64,000 bases of DNA from Pseudactinotalea suaedae (GTDB lineage Bacteria > Actinomycetota > Actinomycetes > Actinomycetales > Beutenbergiaceae). Below the pieces are notes generated by a model. The model had not been told where the DNA came from, searched no databases, and was given only the letters and a program-made list of their open reading frames with translations. Both the position numbers and the translations under genes were made by a program. This document shows positions 29,465 to 38,787 of this stretch, in pieces; within the stretch, counting starts at the first letter, position 1, and every line of letters begins with the position of its first letter. The stretch covers positions 186,001-250,000 of the forward strand of contig NZ_WNXY01000007.1 in NCBI RefSeq assembly GCF_009733815.1. Reading direction: 5' to 3'.

Positions 29465-30318
29465 GAGCGGCCCCCGAGAACCGCCCGTAGCACGATGCGT
29501 GCCTTCTCGAGGTCGCCGACGCGCACCCGCGTCGTGCGCAGCTGCGCCGCCGGTGTCTGCCGGAGCCGCCGGGACAGGGCCGCGAAGAGGTCGTGCGCGG
29601 CGCGGACCGCCGTCCTGCTGCTCGGGGGCAGCTCGCCGATGACTCGGTGGGCGGCCTCGAGATCGGCGTCGAGGTCGTCGAGCACGGCGTCTCGCTGGGC
29701 GTCGGTGATGTGCGCGAGATCGATACCGGGCAGGTAGCTGCGGCCCAAGGTGTCGTGGTCGGCCGCAAGGTCGCGCAGAAAGTTCACCTTCTGGAACGCG
29801 GCACCGAGCCGCGCGGCACCGGGGGCGAGGCGCTGGTACGCGGTCTCGTCGCCGCCCACGAACACCCGCAGGCACATCAGACCCACGACCTCCGCGGAGC
29901 CGTGGACGTAGGTCTCGAGGCTGGCCTGGTCGTGCTCGCTCTCGGTCAGGTCGGCGCGCATCGCGGCGAAGAAGGGCTCGATCAGGTCCGCCTCGATGCC
30001 GTACCGGCGCGCGGTGAGGGCGAAGGCGTGGACGACGAGGTTGGCACTGCGACCGGTGCGCACGGCGCGTGCGACCTCGGACTCGAGGCCGTCCAGCACC
30101 TCCGCGCGCAGCTCGACCGACAGTGCGGGCTCCGGGTCGTCGACGATCTCGTCGGCCACCCGCACGAGCGCGTAGATGTTGCGCACGTGGGTCCGCACCG
30201 GCGGGTGGAGCAGCCGCGTCGCCCATCCGAAGGAGGTGGAGTAGCCCTCGATGACGGCGGCGGCGCTCGCCTGCGCCACCTGGTCGTAGGAGGCTGCACC
30301 CCGGCGGGAGGCGGTCAC
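29461..30318 (-). CDS. crtB: Phytoene synthase
   Basis: A 285-residue squalene/phytoene synthase fold enzyme condensing two geranylgeranyl diphosphates. The first aspartate-rich motif is ADEIVDDPE (about residues 55-63), the second is RDLAADHDTLGRSYLP, and FQKVNFLRD is conserved. The start is GTG; 67 bases separate it from crtE, the largest gap within the operon, so an additional promoter is possible here but none is evident. Confidence 0.96.
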   Translation of the reverse strand: MTASRRGAASYDQVAQASAAAVIEGYSTSFGWATRLLHPPVRTHVRNIYALVRVADEIVDDPEPALSVELRAEVLDGLESEVARAVRTGRSANLVVHAFALTARRYGIEADLIEPFFAAMRADLTESEHDQASLETYVHGSAEVVGLMCLRVFVGGDETAYQRLAPGAARLGAAFQKVNFLRDLAADHDTLGRSYLPGIDLAHITDAQRDAVLDDLDADLEAAHRVIGELPPSSRTAVRAAHDLFAALSRRLRQTPAAQLRTTRVRVGDLEKARIVLRAVLGGRS

Positions 30319-30385
30319 GAGCCGAGCTCGCCGGCGCCGCAGCGGTGGCCGCGCCCGCGCCGGCGGTCAGGGCCGAGCCCAGCGC

Positions 30386-31480
30386 TCACGCGCGCACCCC
30401 CACGCCGGCGCCACCGACCGCGGCGGTCACCCGGCCGGCCGTGGCCTCGAGGTCGGCAGAGATCTCCTGCACCAGCACGTCGAACCAGCTGACCAGCCGC
30501 CCGGGCAGGCCGGCCTCGGACGCGCGGCGCAGCGCCGCGCTCAGGTAGTCGCCGGCGAGCGCCTCCACGAAGGCACGCGAGCCGCAGGTGGTGAGCAGCT
30601 CACGCGCTCGGGTCACCCCGGCGTCGTCGAGGTGCCGATCGCCCACGAAGGTGGTGAGGCTGGGCCAGGCGGAGGTGGAACGTGCGTGGGCGACGAGCGC
30701 GGTGTACTTGCCTTCGCGCAGGTCGCCGGGGCCGACCTTGCCCGTGACGGCCGGGTCGCCGAACACGCCCTTGAGGTCGTCGACGAGCTGGAAACCGATG
30801 CCGACCAGGCGGCCGGCCTCCCGCAGGGCCGCGACGACGTCGTCGTCCGCGCCCGCCAGCAGCGCGCCGGCCTGGAGGGGGAGCTGGAAGGAGTAGACCG
30901 CCGTCTTGTGCTCGCCCACGGTGATCACGTCGCCCAGCGGCAACGGGTCGTCCGCCAGCCCGAGCCCGAGCTCGACGTCGGCGAGCTCGCCGGCCGCGGT
31001 CACGTGCACGGTCGCCTCGAGCAGGTCCAGCAGCCGCTCGACGACGGGTGCGGGCGCCCCGCACGAGGCGACGGTCCGGACGGCGGCGACCAGCGCGAGG
31101 TCCCCGGCCAGGATCCCGGCGGTGTCGGCGTAGGTGCGGGTGCGCTCGGCGTCGGTCCCCGCCGCTGCGGCGTGCGCGGCGAACGTCCCGGACACGTTCG
31201 GGCGACCGCGGCGGACGTGGTCGCCGTCGATGACGTCGTCGTGGACGACGAAGGCCGTGTGCAGCAGCTCCACGGCAGCCCCGACCTGGGCGACCGGCTC
31301 GGTCAGCTTCCCGCCGAGCGCCTCATGGGTGCGCTCCACAAGCGCCGGACGAAAGCGCCGGCCACCGGCGCAGGCCTCGACCAGCGCGCTCCACAGCCGC
31401 TCGTACCCGGGTCCGAGCGCCACGGCGCGTTCGTGCCCGGCAGCCAGGACCCCGTTCAGTGCAGCATCGGCCGCGCTCAT
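30386..31480 (-). CDS. crtE: Geranylgeranyl diphosphate synthase (polyprenyl synthetase)
   Basis: A 364-residue trans-isoprenyl diphosphate synthase. The first aspartate-rich motif is FVVHDDVIDGD with RRGRP following; the second is FQLVDDLKGVFGD, in which the fifth position is Gly, as in many actinobacterial CrtE proteins. GEHKTAVYSF is also conserved. It overlaps idi by ATGA. Context in the carotenoid operon supports a C20 product. Confidence 0.95.
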   Translation of the reverse strand: MSAADAALNGVLAAGHERAVALGPGYERLWSALVEACAGGRRFRPALVERTHEALGGKLTEPVAQVGAAVELLHTAFVVHDDVIDGDHVRRGRPNVSGTFAAHAAAAGTDAERTRTYADTAGILAGDLALVAAVRTVASCGAPAPVVERLLDLLEATVHVTAAGELADVELGLGLADDPLPLGDVITVGEHKTAVYSFQLPLQAGALLAGADDDVVAALREAGRLVGIGFQLVDDLKGVFGDPAVTGKVGPGDLREGKYTALVAHARSTSAWPSLTTFVGDRHLDDAGVTRARELLTTCGSRAFVEALAGDYLSAALRRASEAGLPGRLVSWFDVLVQEISADLEATAGRVTAAVGGAGVGVRA

Positions 31481-32049
31481 CTCACCAGCCTCCTCGCCAC
31501 GTCAAGAGCGTCGGGAAAGCCCTCCTCCAGTGCCGCGAGCTCGTGCACCTGGGCGACCGCCCACGGACTGAGCACCCAGGGTGCCACGGCCACGAGGGCG
31601 CCGAGCTCCTGCGGTTCGACCCAGCGCAGGTCCATGACCTCGTCGGCGTTGGCGCGCACGGGCTGGCTCGTGACGGCGGTCAGCACGGGGCAGACCTCGT
31701 TCTCGACGACGCCGGAGGGGTCGACCGCGCGGTAGCGGAAGTCGGGAAGCACCTCGCGGATGTCGCTCACGCTCACCCCCAGCTCGTGGGCGGCATGCCG
31801 GCCGACCGCCTCCGGCACCGACTCCCCCGGGCGCGGGTGGCCGCAGAAGGAGTTGGTCCACACGCCGGGCCACGCGCGCTTGCTCATCGCCCTCCGCGTG
31901 AGGAGCAACCTGCCCTGCGCGTCGAGGAGATAGCACGAGAACGCGAGGTGCAGCGGCGTGTCCGCGCCGTGCACGGTCGCACGGCTGTGCGTTCCGATCG
32001 GACGGGCGCTCGCGTCGAGCAGCACGACCTCGTCGGTGACCTGAGCCAC
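31477..32049 (-). CDS. idi: Isopentenyl-diphosphate delta-isomerase, type I
   Basis: A Nudix-fold enzyme interconverting IPP and DMAPP, here about 190 residues. The active-site cysteine motif is TNSFCGHPRPGES, and YRAVDPSGVVENEVCPVL contains the metal-binding glutamates. I favour the GTG at 32049 (VAQVTDEVVLLDASARPIG) since that matches the usual N-terminus; a GTG at 32064 lies only four bases from the operator palindrome. It heads the carotenoid operon and supplies DMAPP for the prenyl chain. Confidence 0.93.
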   Translation of the reverse strand: MAQVTDEVVLLDASARPIGTHSRATVHGADTPLHLAFSCYLLDAQGRLLLTRRAMSKRAWPGVWTNSFCGHPRPGESVPEAVGRHAAHELGVSVSDIREVLPDFRYRAVDPSGVVENEVCPVLTAVTSQPVRANADEVMDLRWVEPQELGALVAVAPWVLSPWAVAQVHELAALEEGFPDALDVARRLVR

Positions 32050-32067
32050 TGCTGGTCCAATCACTAG

Positions 32068-32088
32068 TTAGGCTAGTTACTAGCCTAA
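32068..32088. promoter_or_regulatory. Palindromic operator between idi and the MarR gene
   Basis: Two perfect 10-nt inverted arms, TTAGGCTAGT and ACTAGCCTAA-type, meet at a single central base. The element is A/T-rich against the surrounding GC-rich DNA and lies in the gap between divergent idi and the MarR regulator. An extra half-site-like ACTAGTTA lies at 32063-32070. This is the expected layout for an autoregulated MarR repressor controlling a divergent operon. Confidence 0.8.
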
Positions 32089-32103
32089 GGTAACATCTGG
32101 CAT

Positions 32104-32628
32104 GTGAACCCGGAGCAGCACGTCGAGGCGGCGTCGCAGGGCTACTGGTACGGGGACGACGACCCTGTCACCGAGATCCTGTCGGCGCTGCGTGCGTTCC
32201 GTCGCGCCGACCAGGAGCTGCGCCGGCGGCTCAGCGCCGAGATGGGGATGAACGTCACCGACCTGCAGGCGATCCAGCACGTGATCGCGGCCGAGCGCGC
32301 CGGGGTGGCGGTCACCCCCCGCGACCTCACGGCGCACCTGCGGATCTCGACCGCGTCCACGACCAAGCTGCTCGATCGCCTGGTCGAGTCCGGTCATCTG
32401 ACCCGACGACCGAACCCCCACGACCGCCGGTCCGTCGTCATCGTGGCGACCGACCACGCGCACCGCGAGGTCAGGGACCGGCTCACCCGGATGCACGCGT
32501 GGATGCGGGAGGTCGCCGCCGGGGTGCCCCCGGAGTCCCGGCACGCGGTCGTGACGTTCCTGCGGGAGATGGCCGCGCGCCTCGAGGCGGAGACACCACC
32601 CGAGCCGCTGACGCCGGCGCCGGCGTGA
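32104..32628 (+). CDS. MarR-family regulator, probable carotenoid operon repressor
   Basis: A 174-residue winged-helix protein with GTG start. The recognition-helix region is LTAHLRISTASTTKLLDRLV and the wing is LTRRPNPHDRRSVVIV, both MarR signatures. It is divergent from idi-crtE-crtB-crtI with the palindrome at 32068-32088 between them. In Corynebacterium glutamicum the MarR-type CrtR is encoded divergently from the crt operon and senses isoprenoid diphosphates such as GGPP; the same role is likely here by gene arrangement. The ligand is inferred, not shown. Confidence 0.9.
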   Translation: MNPEQHVEAASQGYWYGDDDPVTEILSALRAFRRADQELRRRLSAEMGMNVTDLQAIQHVIAAERAGVAVTPRDLTAHLRISTASTTKLLDRLVESGHLTRRPNPHDRRSVVIVATDHAHREVRDRLTRMHAWMREVAAGVPPESRHAVVTFLREMAARLEAETPPEPLTPAPA

Positions 32629-32661
32629 GCAGGATCGACGAGATGGACGGGGCCGACCGGC

Positions 32662-33564
32662 TCAGCCGGTGATCTCGACGCCCCGGCCGACCGCGAGCCG
32701 CGAGCTCCGCCACGTCGGCCCGGCGATCGCGCCGATCTCGTCCCTGCCGTCGCCCTCGACGCCGTGCAGCACGAGCACGCTCGGCCCGGCACCGGAGACG
32801 ACCGCCGCGTGCCCGCGCTCGCGCAGCCGCTCCACCAGCGCGATCGACTCGGGCATGACGCTCGCGCGGTACGCCTGGTGCAGCCGGTCCTCGGTGGCGG
32901 CGAGCAGCAGGTCGGGCCGCTGGGTCAGCGCCAGCGTCAGCAGCCCGGAGCGGCCGGCGTTGGCTGCGGCGTCGCGGTGCGGGACGTGGCCGGGCAGGGT
33001 CGAGCGGGCCTTGGACGTCGACAGCCGCAGCTGCGGGACCAGCACGGTCGCCGAGATCGCCTCGAGCACGGGCAGCCGGACCGCACGCGGACCCTCGTGG
33101 TCGATCCAGGCGATCGTGGCGGCGCCGAGCAGGGCCGGGGCGGCGTTGTCGGGATGGCCCTCGAAGTCGGTCGCCAGTCCCAGGATCGAGGTGTCGTCGA
33201 GCGCCTCGGGCTCGCTGACGAGGGCGCGGGCGGCGACGAGCCCGGCGACCACGGCCGCCGCGCTCGAACCCAGCCCGCGACCGTGCGGGATCGCGTTCGT
33301 GCAGCGCAGCTCGAGACCGGCCTGCGGGGCCCCGACGTACTCCAGCCCGGCGCGGATGGCGCGGATCACGAGGTGGTCCTCGCCGTCGGGCACCTCACCG
33401 GCGCCCTCGCCCTGCACGTGGACCGAGCTCGCTCCGGTCACCGCGCGCACCTCGACGACGTCGTGGAGCGCGAGCGCCAGCCCGAAGGCGTCGAACCCCG
33501 GGCCGAGGTTCGCGCTGGTCGCGGGCACCCTGACGGCTGTGCGATCGGCGATCAGCCGCACCAT
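32662..33564 (-). CDS. thrB: Homoserine kinase
   Basis: A 300-residue GHMP kinase phosphorylating homoserine on the path to threonine. The N-terminal VRVPATSANLGPGFDAFGLA and the ATP loop IPHGRGLGSSAAAVVAG are diagnostic. The start MVRLIADRTAV is chosen because the upstream extension overlaps thrC. It follows thrC by eight bases, last of the lysA-hom-thrC-thrB run. Confidence 0.95.
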   Translation of the reverse strand: MVRLIADRTAVRVPATSANLGPGFDAFGLALALHDVVEVRAVTGASSVHVQGEGAGEVPDGEDHLVIRAIRAGLEYVGAPQAGLELRCTNAIPHGRGLGSSAAAVVAGLVAARALVSEPEALDDTSILGLATDFEGHPDNAAPALLGAATIAWIDHEGPRAVRLPVLEAISATVLVPQLRLSTSKARSTLPGHVPHRDAAANAGRSGLLTLALTQRPDLLLAATEDRLHQAYRASVMPESIALVERLRERGHAAVVSGAGPSVLVLHGVEGDGRDEIGAIAGPTWRSSRLAVGRGVEITG

Positions 33565-33572
33565 CGCCAGAC

Positions 33573-34631
33573 CTACAGACCCAGTGCCCGCACGGTGTCG
33601 GCGAGCTCCCTGCCGACCACCTCGGGCTCGACCTCGCGGCTGCCGAGGGCGGTCGCGGTGTCCTTGAGCCCGTTGCCGGTCACCGTGCACACCACGACGG
33701 CGCCGGCGGGGATGTCGCCCGCCTCGGCGCGGACGAGCAGCCCGGCGATGCTCGCGGCCGACGCCGGCTCGACGAACACGCCCTGCTCACGGGCCAGCAG
33801 GGCCTGGGCGTCGAGGATCTGCGCGTCGCTGACGGCGTCGATGCGCCCGCCGGAGGAGTCCCGCGCGTCGACCGCGAGATCCCAGGACGCCGGGTTGCCG
33901 ATGCGGATCGCCGTGGCGACCGTCTCGGGGAACTCGACCGGCTCGCCCTTGACGAACGGCGCGGCGCCATCGGCCTGCACGCCCCACATCGTCGGCAGCT
34001 TCGTGGCTGGGCCGTGCTCGGCGTACTCGCGGTAGCCCATCCAGTAGGCGGAGATGTTGCCGGCGTTGCCCACGGGCAGCACGTGGATGTCCGGGGCGTC
34101 GCCGAGGGCGTCCACGACCTCGAACGCCGCGGTCTTCTGGCCCTGCAGCCGGAACGGGTTGACCGAGTTGACCAGCGCGACCGGGTGCGACTGCGCCAGC
34201 TCCCGCACGATGCGCAGGCAGTCGTCGAAGTTGCCGTCGACGGCGATCAGCGTCGCACCGTGCACGACCGCCTGCGCGAGCTTGCCTGCGGCGATCTTGC
34301 CCGCGGGCAGCACCACGGCGCAGCCGAGCCCGGCGCGCGCGGCGTAGGCCGCGGCCGAGGCCGAGGTGTTCCCGGTCGAGGCGCACACCACCATCTCGGT
34401 GTCGGTGGCGGCGACCTTGCTGATCGCCATCGTCATGCCGCGGTCCTTGAAGGAGCCGGTCGGGTTCGCACCCTCGACCTTGACGTGCACGCGCGCGCCG
34501 GTCCGCGCCGAGAGCGCGGGCGACTCCAGCAGGGGTGTGCCGCCCTCGCCGAGGGTGACCACGGGATCGCCGGCCCCGATCGGGAGCCGGTCCGCGTACT
34601 CGGCGATCACGCCGCGCCAAGGGGTAGCCAT
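33573..34631 (-). CDS. thrC: Threonine synthase
   Basis: A 352-residue PLP enzyme converting phosphohomoserine to threonine. The PLP lysine lies in [34 protein letters not shown] and [16 protein letters not shown] are cofactor-phosphate loops. The ATG shares one base with the hom stop, giving translational coupling. Length is typical for actinobacterial ThrC. Confidence 0.96.
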   Translation of the reverse strand: MATPWRGVIAEYADRLPIGAGDPVVTLGEGGTPLLESPALSARTGARVHVKVEGANPTGSFKDRGMTMAISKVAATDTEMVVCASTGNTSASAAAYAARAGLGCAVVLPAGKIAAGKLAQAVVHGATLIAVDGNFDDCLRIVRELAQSHPVALVNSVNPFRLQGQKTAAFEVVDALGDAPDIHVLPVGNAGNISAYWMGYREYAEHGPATKLPTMWGVQADGAAPFVKGEPVEFPETVATAIRIGNPASWDLAVDARDSSGGRIDAVSDAQILDAQALLAREQGVFVEPASAASIAGLLVRAEAGDIPAGAVVVCTVTGNGLKDTATALGSREVEPEVVGRELADTVRALGL

Positions 34632-35926
34632 CAGTGTCCTTCCACACGCAGGATCGAGGTGACCCTGTGCACCGGTTCCAGCTCGGCCAGCTCCGCCACC
34701 GCCGCCGACAGCGCAGCCTCGGTCTGCCCGTGCGTGACGAGCACCAGGCTCGCCGCGCCTTCCTCGGTCGCGCCCTGCCGCAGCGTCTCGAGCGAGACGT
34801 CGTGCGCCGCGAACACCTGGGCGATCTCGGCGAGCACCCCGGCGCGATCAGCGGCGTCGAGCCTGATCAGGTAGCGCGTGCGCACCGAGGCCGGGTCGAC
34901 GACGGTCAGCGCGGCGTACCGCGACTCGGCGGGCGGTCGGGCGCCGGAGACGTGCAGCCGTGCGGCGCTCACGAGATCGCCCAGCACCGCGCTGGCGGTG
35001 GGCTGGCCGCCCGCTCCGGCCCCGTAGAACATCAGGGTGCCCGCAGCCTCGGCGTCCACCACCACCGCGTTGTACGCGCCGTGCACACCGGCGAGCGGGT
35101 GGTCGAGAGGGACGAGCGCGGGGTGCACGCGCACCGCAAGCCCGTCGCTGCTCGCCTCGGCGATCGCGAGAAGCTTGATGACGTAGCCCATCTCGGTCGC
35201 GGCCTCGATGTCCGAGGCCGTGATCGCGGTGATGCCCGCCGTCGGGACGTCGCCGATCCTCACGCGGCTGTGGAACGCCAGCGAGGCGAGGATCGCCGCC
35301 TTGGCGGCCGCGTCGTGACCGCCGACGTCGGCGGTCGGGTCCGCCTCGGCGTAACCGAGCGCCTGGGCTCGCTCGAGCACCGAGGCGAAGTCGCTGCCCT
35401 CCCGGGTCATCTCGTCGAGGATGAAGTTGGTGGTGCCGTTGACGATGCCGAGCACCCGGGTCACCCGGTCACCCGCGAGCGACTCCCGGATCCCGCGGAC
35501 CACGGGAACGGCACCGGCCACGGCCGCCTCGAAGAAGACGCCGGCGCCGTGGGTCTCGGCGGCCTCGTAGAGCTCGGGGCCCTCGGTCGCGAGGACGGCC
35601 TTGTTGGCGCTGACGACCGTGGTGCCGGCCGCGACCGCGCGCGCCAGCAGCTGCCGTGCCGGCTCGACACCGGCGAGCAGCTCGACGACCACGTCCGCGC
35701 CGTCGACGACGGCCTCGGCGTCGGTGGTCAGCAGCGAGGTCGGGACGATGGGGTCGCGCTCGACGTCCAGCGACCGCACCGCGATGCCGCTCAGCTCCAG
35801 CTCGACGCCGGCTCGTTGCGTCAGCTCCGCCCGGTGGGTCAGCAGCAGCCGGACCACCTCGGTGCCGACGGTGCCGCAGCCGAGCAGACCCACGCGCAGC
35901 CGCGCGGGCGGCTCAGACTCACTCAT
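34631..35926 (-). CDS. hom: Homoserine dehydrogenase
   Basis: A 431-residue NAD(P)-dependent enzyme. The N-terminal Rossmann motif is [18 protein letters not shown]; the catalytic domain has [12 protein letters not shown] and [19 protein letters not shown]. The final 80 residues form an ACT domain ([19 protein letters not shown]), which mediates threonine feedback in Gram-positive Hom proteins. The start [13 protein letters not shown] is preferred over an upstream ATG. It is followed directly by thrC. Confidence 0.96.
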   Translation of the reverse strand: MSESEPPARLRVGLLGCGTVGTEVVRLLLTHRAELTQRAGVELELSGIAVRSLDVERDPIVPTSLLTTDAEAVVDGADVVVELLAGVEPARQLLARAVAAGTTVVSANKAVLATEGPELYEAAETHGAGVFFEAAVAGAVPVVRGIRESLAGDRVTRVLGIVNGTTNFILDEMTREGSDFASVLERAQALGYAEADPTADVGGHDAAAKAAILASLAFHSRVRIGDVPTAGITAITASDIEAATEMGYVIKLLAIAEASSDGLAVRVHPALVPLDHPLAGVHGAYNAVVVDAEAAGTLMFYGAGAGGQPTASAVLGDLVSAARLHVSGARPPAESRYAALTVVDPASVRTRYLIRLDAADRAGVLAEIAQVFAAHDVSLETLRQGATEEGAASLVLVTHGQTEAALSAAVAELAELEPVHRVTSILRVEGH

Positions 35927-35982
35927 CGGCACCCAGGATAGGGCCACGCCATGACTCCCCGGTCCGCCGCTCGGCCGGCCCC

Positions 35983-37308
35983 TCACCCGAGGTCGAGCGC
36001 CAGCAGGTCCTCGATGCTCTCGCGGCGCACGATCTCCCGCGGATCGCCCTCGCCCACGGCCACGACGCCCGGCCGAGGCATCTGGTTGTAGTTGCTCGCC
36101 AGGCTCCGACCGTAGGCGCCGGTCACCGGGACGGCGAGCAGGTCACCGCGCCGGATGTCGGCCGGCAGCATGACGTCGCGGATCACGATGTCGCCGCTCT
36201 CGCAGTGCTTGCCGACGACCCGCGACAGGACCGGCTGGGCCTCGGAGCGCCGCGAGGCGAGCGCCGCCGTGTAGGTGGCGCCGTAGAGCACGGTGCGGAT
36301 GTTGTCGCTCATGCCGCCGTCGACCGAGACGTAGAGCCGTTCCCCGCCCCCGTCCAGCCGCACCGGCTTGACCGTGCCCACCCGGTACAGCGTGGTCACG
36401 GTCGGTCCCACGAGCGATCGACCCGGCTCGAACGAGAGCGCCGGTGCGGCCTCACCGGTCTCGCTGGCCACCTGCGCGACGGTGCCGACCAGCCCGGCGA
36501 TCAGCGCCGGGACGTCAGGGGCGTCGTCGTCGGCGGTGTACGCGACGCCGAAGCCGCCGCCCAGGTCGAGCTCCTCCAGCAGCACGCCGGTGCTCGCGAA
36601 CACCTCCGAGCGCAGCCGCAGCAGCGATCGGGCGGCCTCGACGAAGCCCTCGGGAACCATGATCTGGCTGCCGATGTGGGAGTGCAGGCCCAGCAGCCGC
36701 AGCTCGGGGGTCGCGAGGATGCGTGCGACGGCCTCGAGCGCGGCACCGCTCGCGAGCGAGAGACCGAACTTCTGGTCCTCGTGCGCGGTGGCGATGTACT
36801 CGTGGCCGCCGGCGTGGACCCCGGTGGTCACGCGCACCATCACCGGCGCGGTCACGCCCGCGGCGCGAGCCCGCTCGGCCACCAGCTCGATCTCCGAGAG
36901 CGAGTCGATGACGATGCGCCCGACGCCGTTCCGGAGCGCGAGATCGAGCTCGGCCTCCGACTTGTTGTTGCCGTGCAGGCCGATCGCCGCGCCCGGGACC
37001 TCGGCCCGTAGCGCGGTGGCGAGCTCGCCCAGGCTCGCGACGTCCACGCGCAGGCCCTCGGCGTACGCCCACCGCAGCACCGCGACCGAGCTGAAGGCCT
37101 TGCTCGCGTAGTAGACCGACGTCGCGATGCCGTGCTCCTCCCCCGCTCGCGCGGCGGCGGCCACCACGTCTCGGCAACGCGTGCGCAGGTCCGGCACGTC
37201 GAGCACGTACGACGGCGTCCCGAACCGTTCGGCGAGGACGCTCACGGGGACGTCGGCGATGGTCAGCTCATCGGTCCACGCGGCGGACCGCGACCAGGGG
37301 GATGTCAT
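35983..37308 (-). CDS. lysA: Diaminopimelate decarboxylase
   Basis: A 441-residue PLP enzyme making lysine from meso-diaminopimelate. The PLP lysine is in SVYYASKAFSSVAVLR; HSHIGSQI, ELDLGGGFGV, VGKHCESGDI and the closing YNQMPRPG segments are all conserved. The start MTSPWSRSAAW is chosen; upstream codons belong to a non-coding extension. In most actinobacteria argS precedes lysA; here a membrane protein gene and a tRNA-Arg occupy that place. Confidence 0.96.
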   Translation of the reverse strand: MTSPWSRSAAWTDELTIADVPVSVLAERFGTPSYVLDVPDLRTRCRDVVAAAARAGEEHGIATSVYYASKAFSSVAVLRWAYAEGLRVDVASLGELATALRAEVPGAAIGLHGNNKSEAELDLALRNGVGRIVIDSLSEIELVAERARAAGVTAPVMVRVTTGVHAGGHEYIATAHEDQKFGLSLASGAALEAVARILATPELRLLGLHSHIGSQIMVPEGFVEAARSLLRLRSEVFASTGVLLEELDLGGGFGVAYTADDDAPDVPALIAGLVGTVAQVASETGEAAPALSFEPGRSLVGPTVTTLYRVGTVKPVRLDGGGERLYVSVDGGMSDNIRTVLYGATYTAALASRRSEAQPVLSRVVGKHCESGDIVIRDVMLPADIRRGDLLAVPVTGAYGRSLASNYNQMPRPGVVAVGEGDPREIVRRESIEDLLALDLG

Positions 37309-37325
37309 GGCGGGATCGATGCCGA

Positions 37326-38468
37326 TCAGATCTCGGGGAGGGTGAAGTAGAACTCGAAGAGCGGGTCCTCCTCGACATCGACGAACGGTCCGACCAGCGT
37401 GCAGACGATGCCCGCGTCGTCGTACCAGACGAGAGTCTCGACGCCGTCGACCTCGAACTGGTTGAGCACTCCCTCGCCGCGGCCCTCGACCTCGCCGTCC
37501 CACACCGGACCGGTGAAGTAGGCGTCCCCGAGGTCCGCCATCACCGTCGCGGCGTAGTCGGCCGCGTGCTCGGCGGTCTCGAACGCGACGGCGGTCAGCG
37601 TCGCCTCCCCGATCTCGGAGGTGTAGACGCCGCTGCCGCCTCCGAGCTGGCGGCTGTCACCGGACTCGACGTCGCTCCAGCTGCCCTGGAGCACCCAGAC
37701 GGCGCCGTCGTTGCCGGTGTGCTGCTCGCCGACCACGGCCGCGGTCTGCAGGCAGACGTCGTTGGTGCACCCGGTCGCGGGGACGCCGGTGTCGGCCTCG
37801 GTGGCGATCTCGGTGCCGCTCGCGGCGTCGCCGCCGGGGTCGCCGCCGGAACCGCTGAAGATCCGCCAGGCGCCGAAGACGATCAGCGCGAGCACGATCA
37901 GGCCGCCGACGACGGCGAGGACGACCGCTTTCGTGCTGCTGCCCTGCGCCCGCTGCGGCGGGCCTCCGGGCGCTGCGGGACCGCCGGGCCCGAACGGCGC
38001 AGGCTGCTGCTGCGGAGCGGGCGCACCGAACGTCGGCGCCGCGCCGTAGCCGTAGCCCTGCTGCGCAGCCGGCTGTGCCTGCCCGTACGCGGGTCCCGGC
38101 TGACCCGGGACCGGGGGCTGCTGCGGGAACCCGCCGCCGCTCGCCTGGCCGAACCCCGGAGGCGCCGGTGCGTAGCCCGGCTGGGCGGGGGGCTGCTGGG
38201 AGGGCTGCTGGCCCCACGAGGACGGCTGCGGGAACGCACCCCCGGTCGGCTGACCGAACGCGGCGGGCGCGCCGCCGTAGCCAGGCTGTGCGGGAGCTCC
38301 TGCGTGACCGGGCTGCTCGGGTGCACCGAAGGTTGGCGTGCTGCTCGCCGGCATCGCGGGCGTGGCCTGCTCGGCCGCCGGCGCGGTGGGCTGCTGCTCG
38401 GGCGGGGTGACCGGCTGCTGGTCGGCACCCTCGTGCGGGGTGTCGCCCTCGTTCGGGGTGTGACTCAC
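37326..38468 (-). CDS. Pro/Gln/Ala-rich single-pass membrane protein
   Basis: A 380-residue protein of no family I can name. Residues 1 to about 178 are low complexity, rich in Pro, Gln, Gly and Ala with recurring FGQP/GYG-type units; a single membrane helix follows (KAVVLAVVGGLIVLALIVFG, about 183-203), then an extracytoplasmic domain of about 170 residues with two cysteines (GCTNDVCLQ) that may form a disulfide. This arrangement, a cytoplasmic Pro-rich tail, one helix and a small outer domain, is common in actinobacterial envelope proteins. It ends 17 bases before lysA. Confidence 0.75.
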   Translation of the reverse strand: MSHTPNEGDTPHEGADQQPVTPPEQQPTAPAAEQATPAMPASSTPTFGAPEQPGHAGAPAQPGYGGAPAAFGQPTGGAFPQPSSWGQQPSQQPPAQPGYAPAPPGFGQASGGGFPQQPPVPGQPGPAYGQAQPAAQQGYGYGAAPTFGAPAPQQQPAPFGPGGPAAPGGPPQRAQGSSTKAVVLAVVGGLIVLALIVFGAWRIFSGSGGDPGGDAASGTEIATEADTGVPATGCTNDVCLQTAAVVGEQHTGNDGAVWVLQGSWSDVESGDSRQLGGGSGVYTSEIGEATLTAVAFETAEHAADYAATVMADLGDAYFTGPVWDGEVEGRGEGVLNQFEVDGVETLVWYDDAGIVCTLVGPFVDVEEDPLFEFYFTLPEI

Positions 38469-38618
38469 CGTCGTCTCTCCCTGTGCCGGCGTGAGCGTGC
38501 TCGCGACATCCTAGGACGAGGCCCTGGGCGCCCGATCAGCGCCGTGGAGGGATCGAAGCGGTGCCCCAACACTGGTAGGCTCGCCGATCGGTCCGCAGGC
38601 ATGCTGTCGACGGTCCGC

Positions 38619-38691
38619 GCCCCTGTAGCTCAGTGGATAGAGCGTCTGCCTCCGGAGCAGAAGGTCGCTGGTTCGAATCCAGTCGGGGGCA
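38619..38691 (+). tRNA. tRNA-Arg (anticodon CCG)
   Basis: A 73-base cloverleaf. Acceptor arms GCCCCTG and CGGGGGC pair (one G-T), the D arm contains TAGCTCAGTGGATAGAGC, the anticodon stem TCTGC/GCAGA encloses loop CTCCGGA with anticodon CCG reading CGG, and the T arm is GCTGGTTCGAATCCAGT. The discriminator is A, followed by CC but then G, so the CCA end is not fully encoded. The last 16 bases recur at 38772-38787. Confidence 0.97.
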
Positions 38692-38693
38692 CC
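38678..38693 (+). repeat. Direct repeat copy 1, tRNA-Arg 3' end
   Basis: TCCAGTCGGGGGCACC, covering the T-arm/acceptor 3' part of the tRNA-Arg gene. An exact copy lies 94 bases downstream at 38772-38787. Such pairs mark integration sites of phages and islands that use tRNA 3' ends. Confidence 0.85.
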
Positions 38694-38725
38694 GAAGCGG
38701 AGCGAGGTTCCCCGACTCGATGACG

Positions 38726-38774
38726 GGAGCCGGAGCCCGGGTGCGAGGTACGAGCACCCGGATCCGGCGGCTCC
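38726..38774. terminator. Long hairpin downstream of tRNA-Arg
   Basis: Inner perfect 8-bp stem CCGGGTGC/GCACCCGG with a 9-base loop, extended outward by GGAGCC/GGCTCC. There is no T tract. It may end the tRNA transcript; its right edge runs into the second 16-bp tRNA repeat. Confidence 0.5.
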
Positions 38775-38787
38775 AGTCGGGGGCACC
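38772..38787 (+). repeat. Direct repeat copy 2, tRNA-Arg 3' end duplicate
   Basis: An exact second copy of TCCAGTCGGGGGCACC, here followed by A, so it carries a complete CCA. It is not part of a second tRNA: no cloverleaf can be built upstream. It looks like an attachment-site duplicate or a relic of the tRNA gene. Confidence 0.8.
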
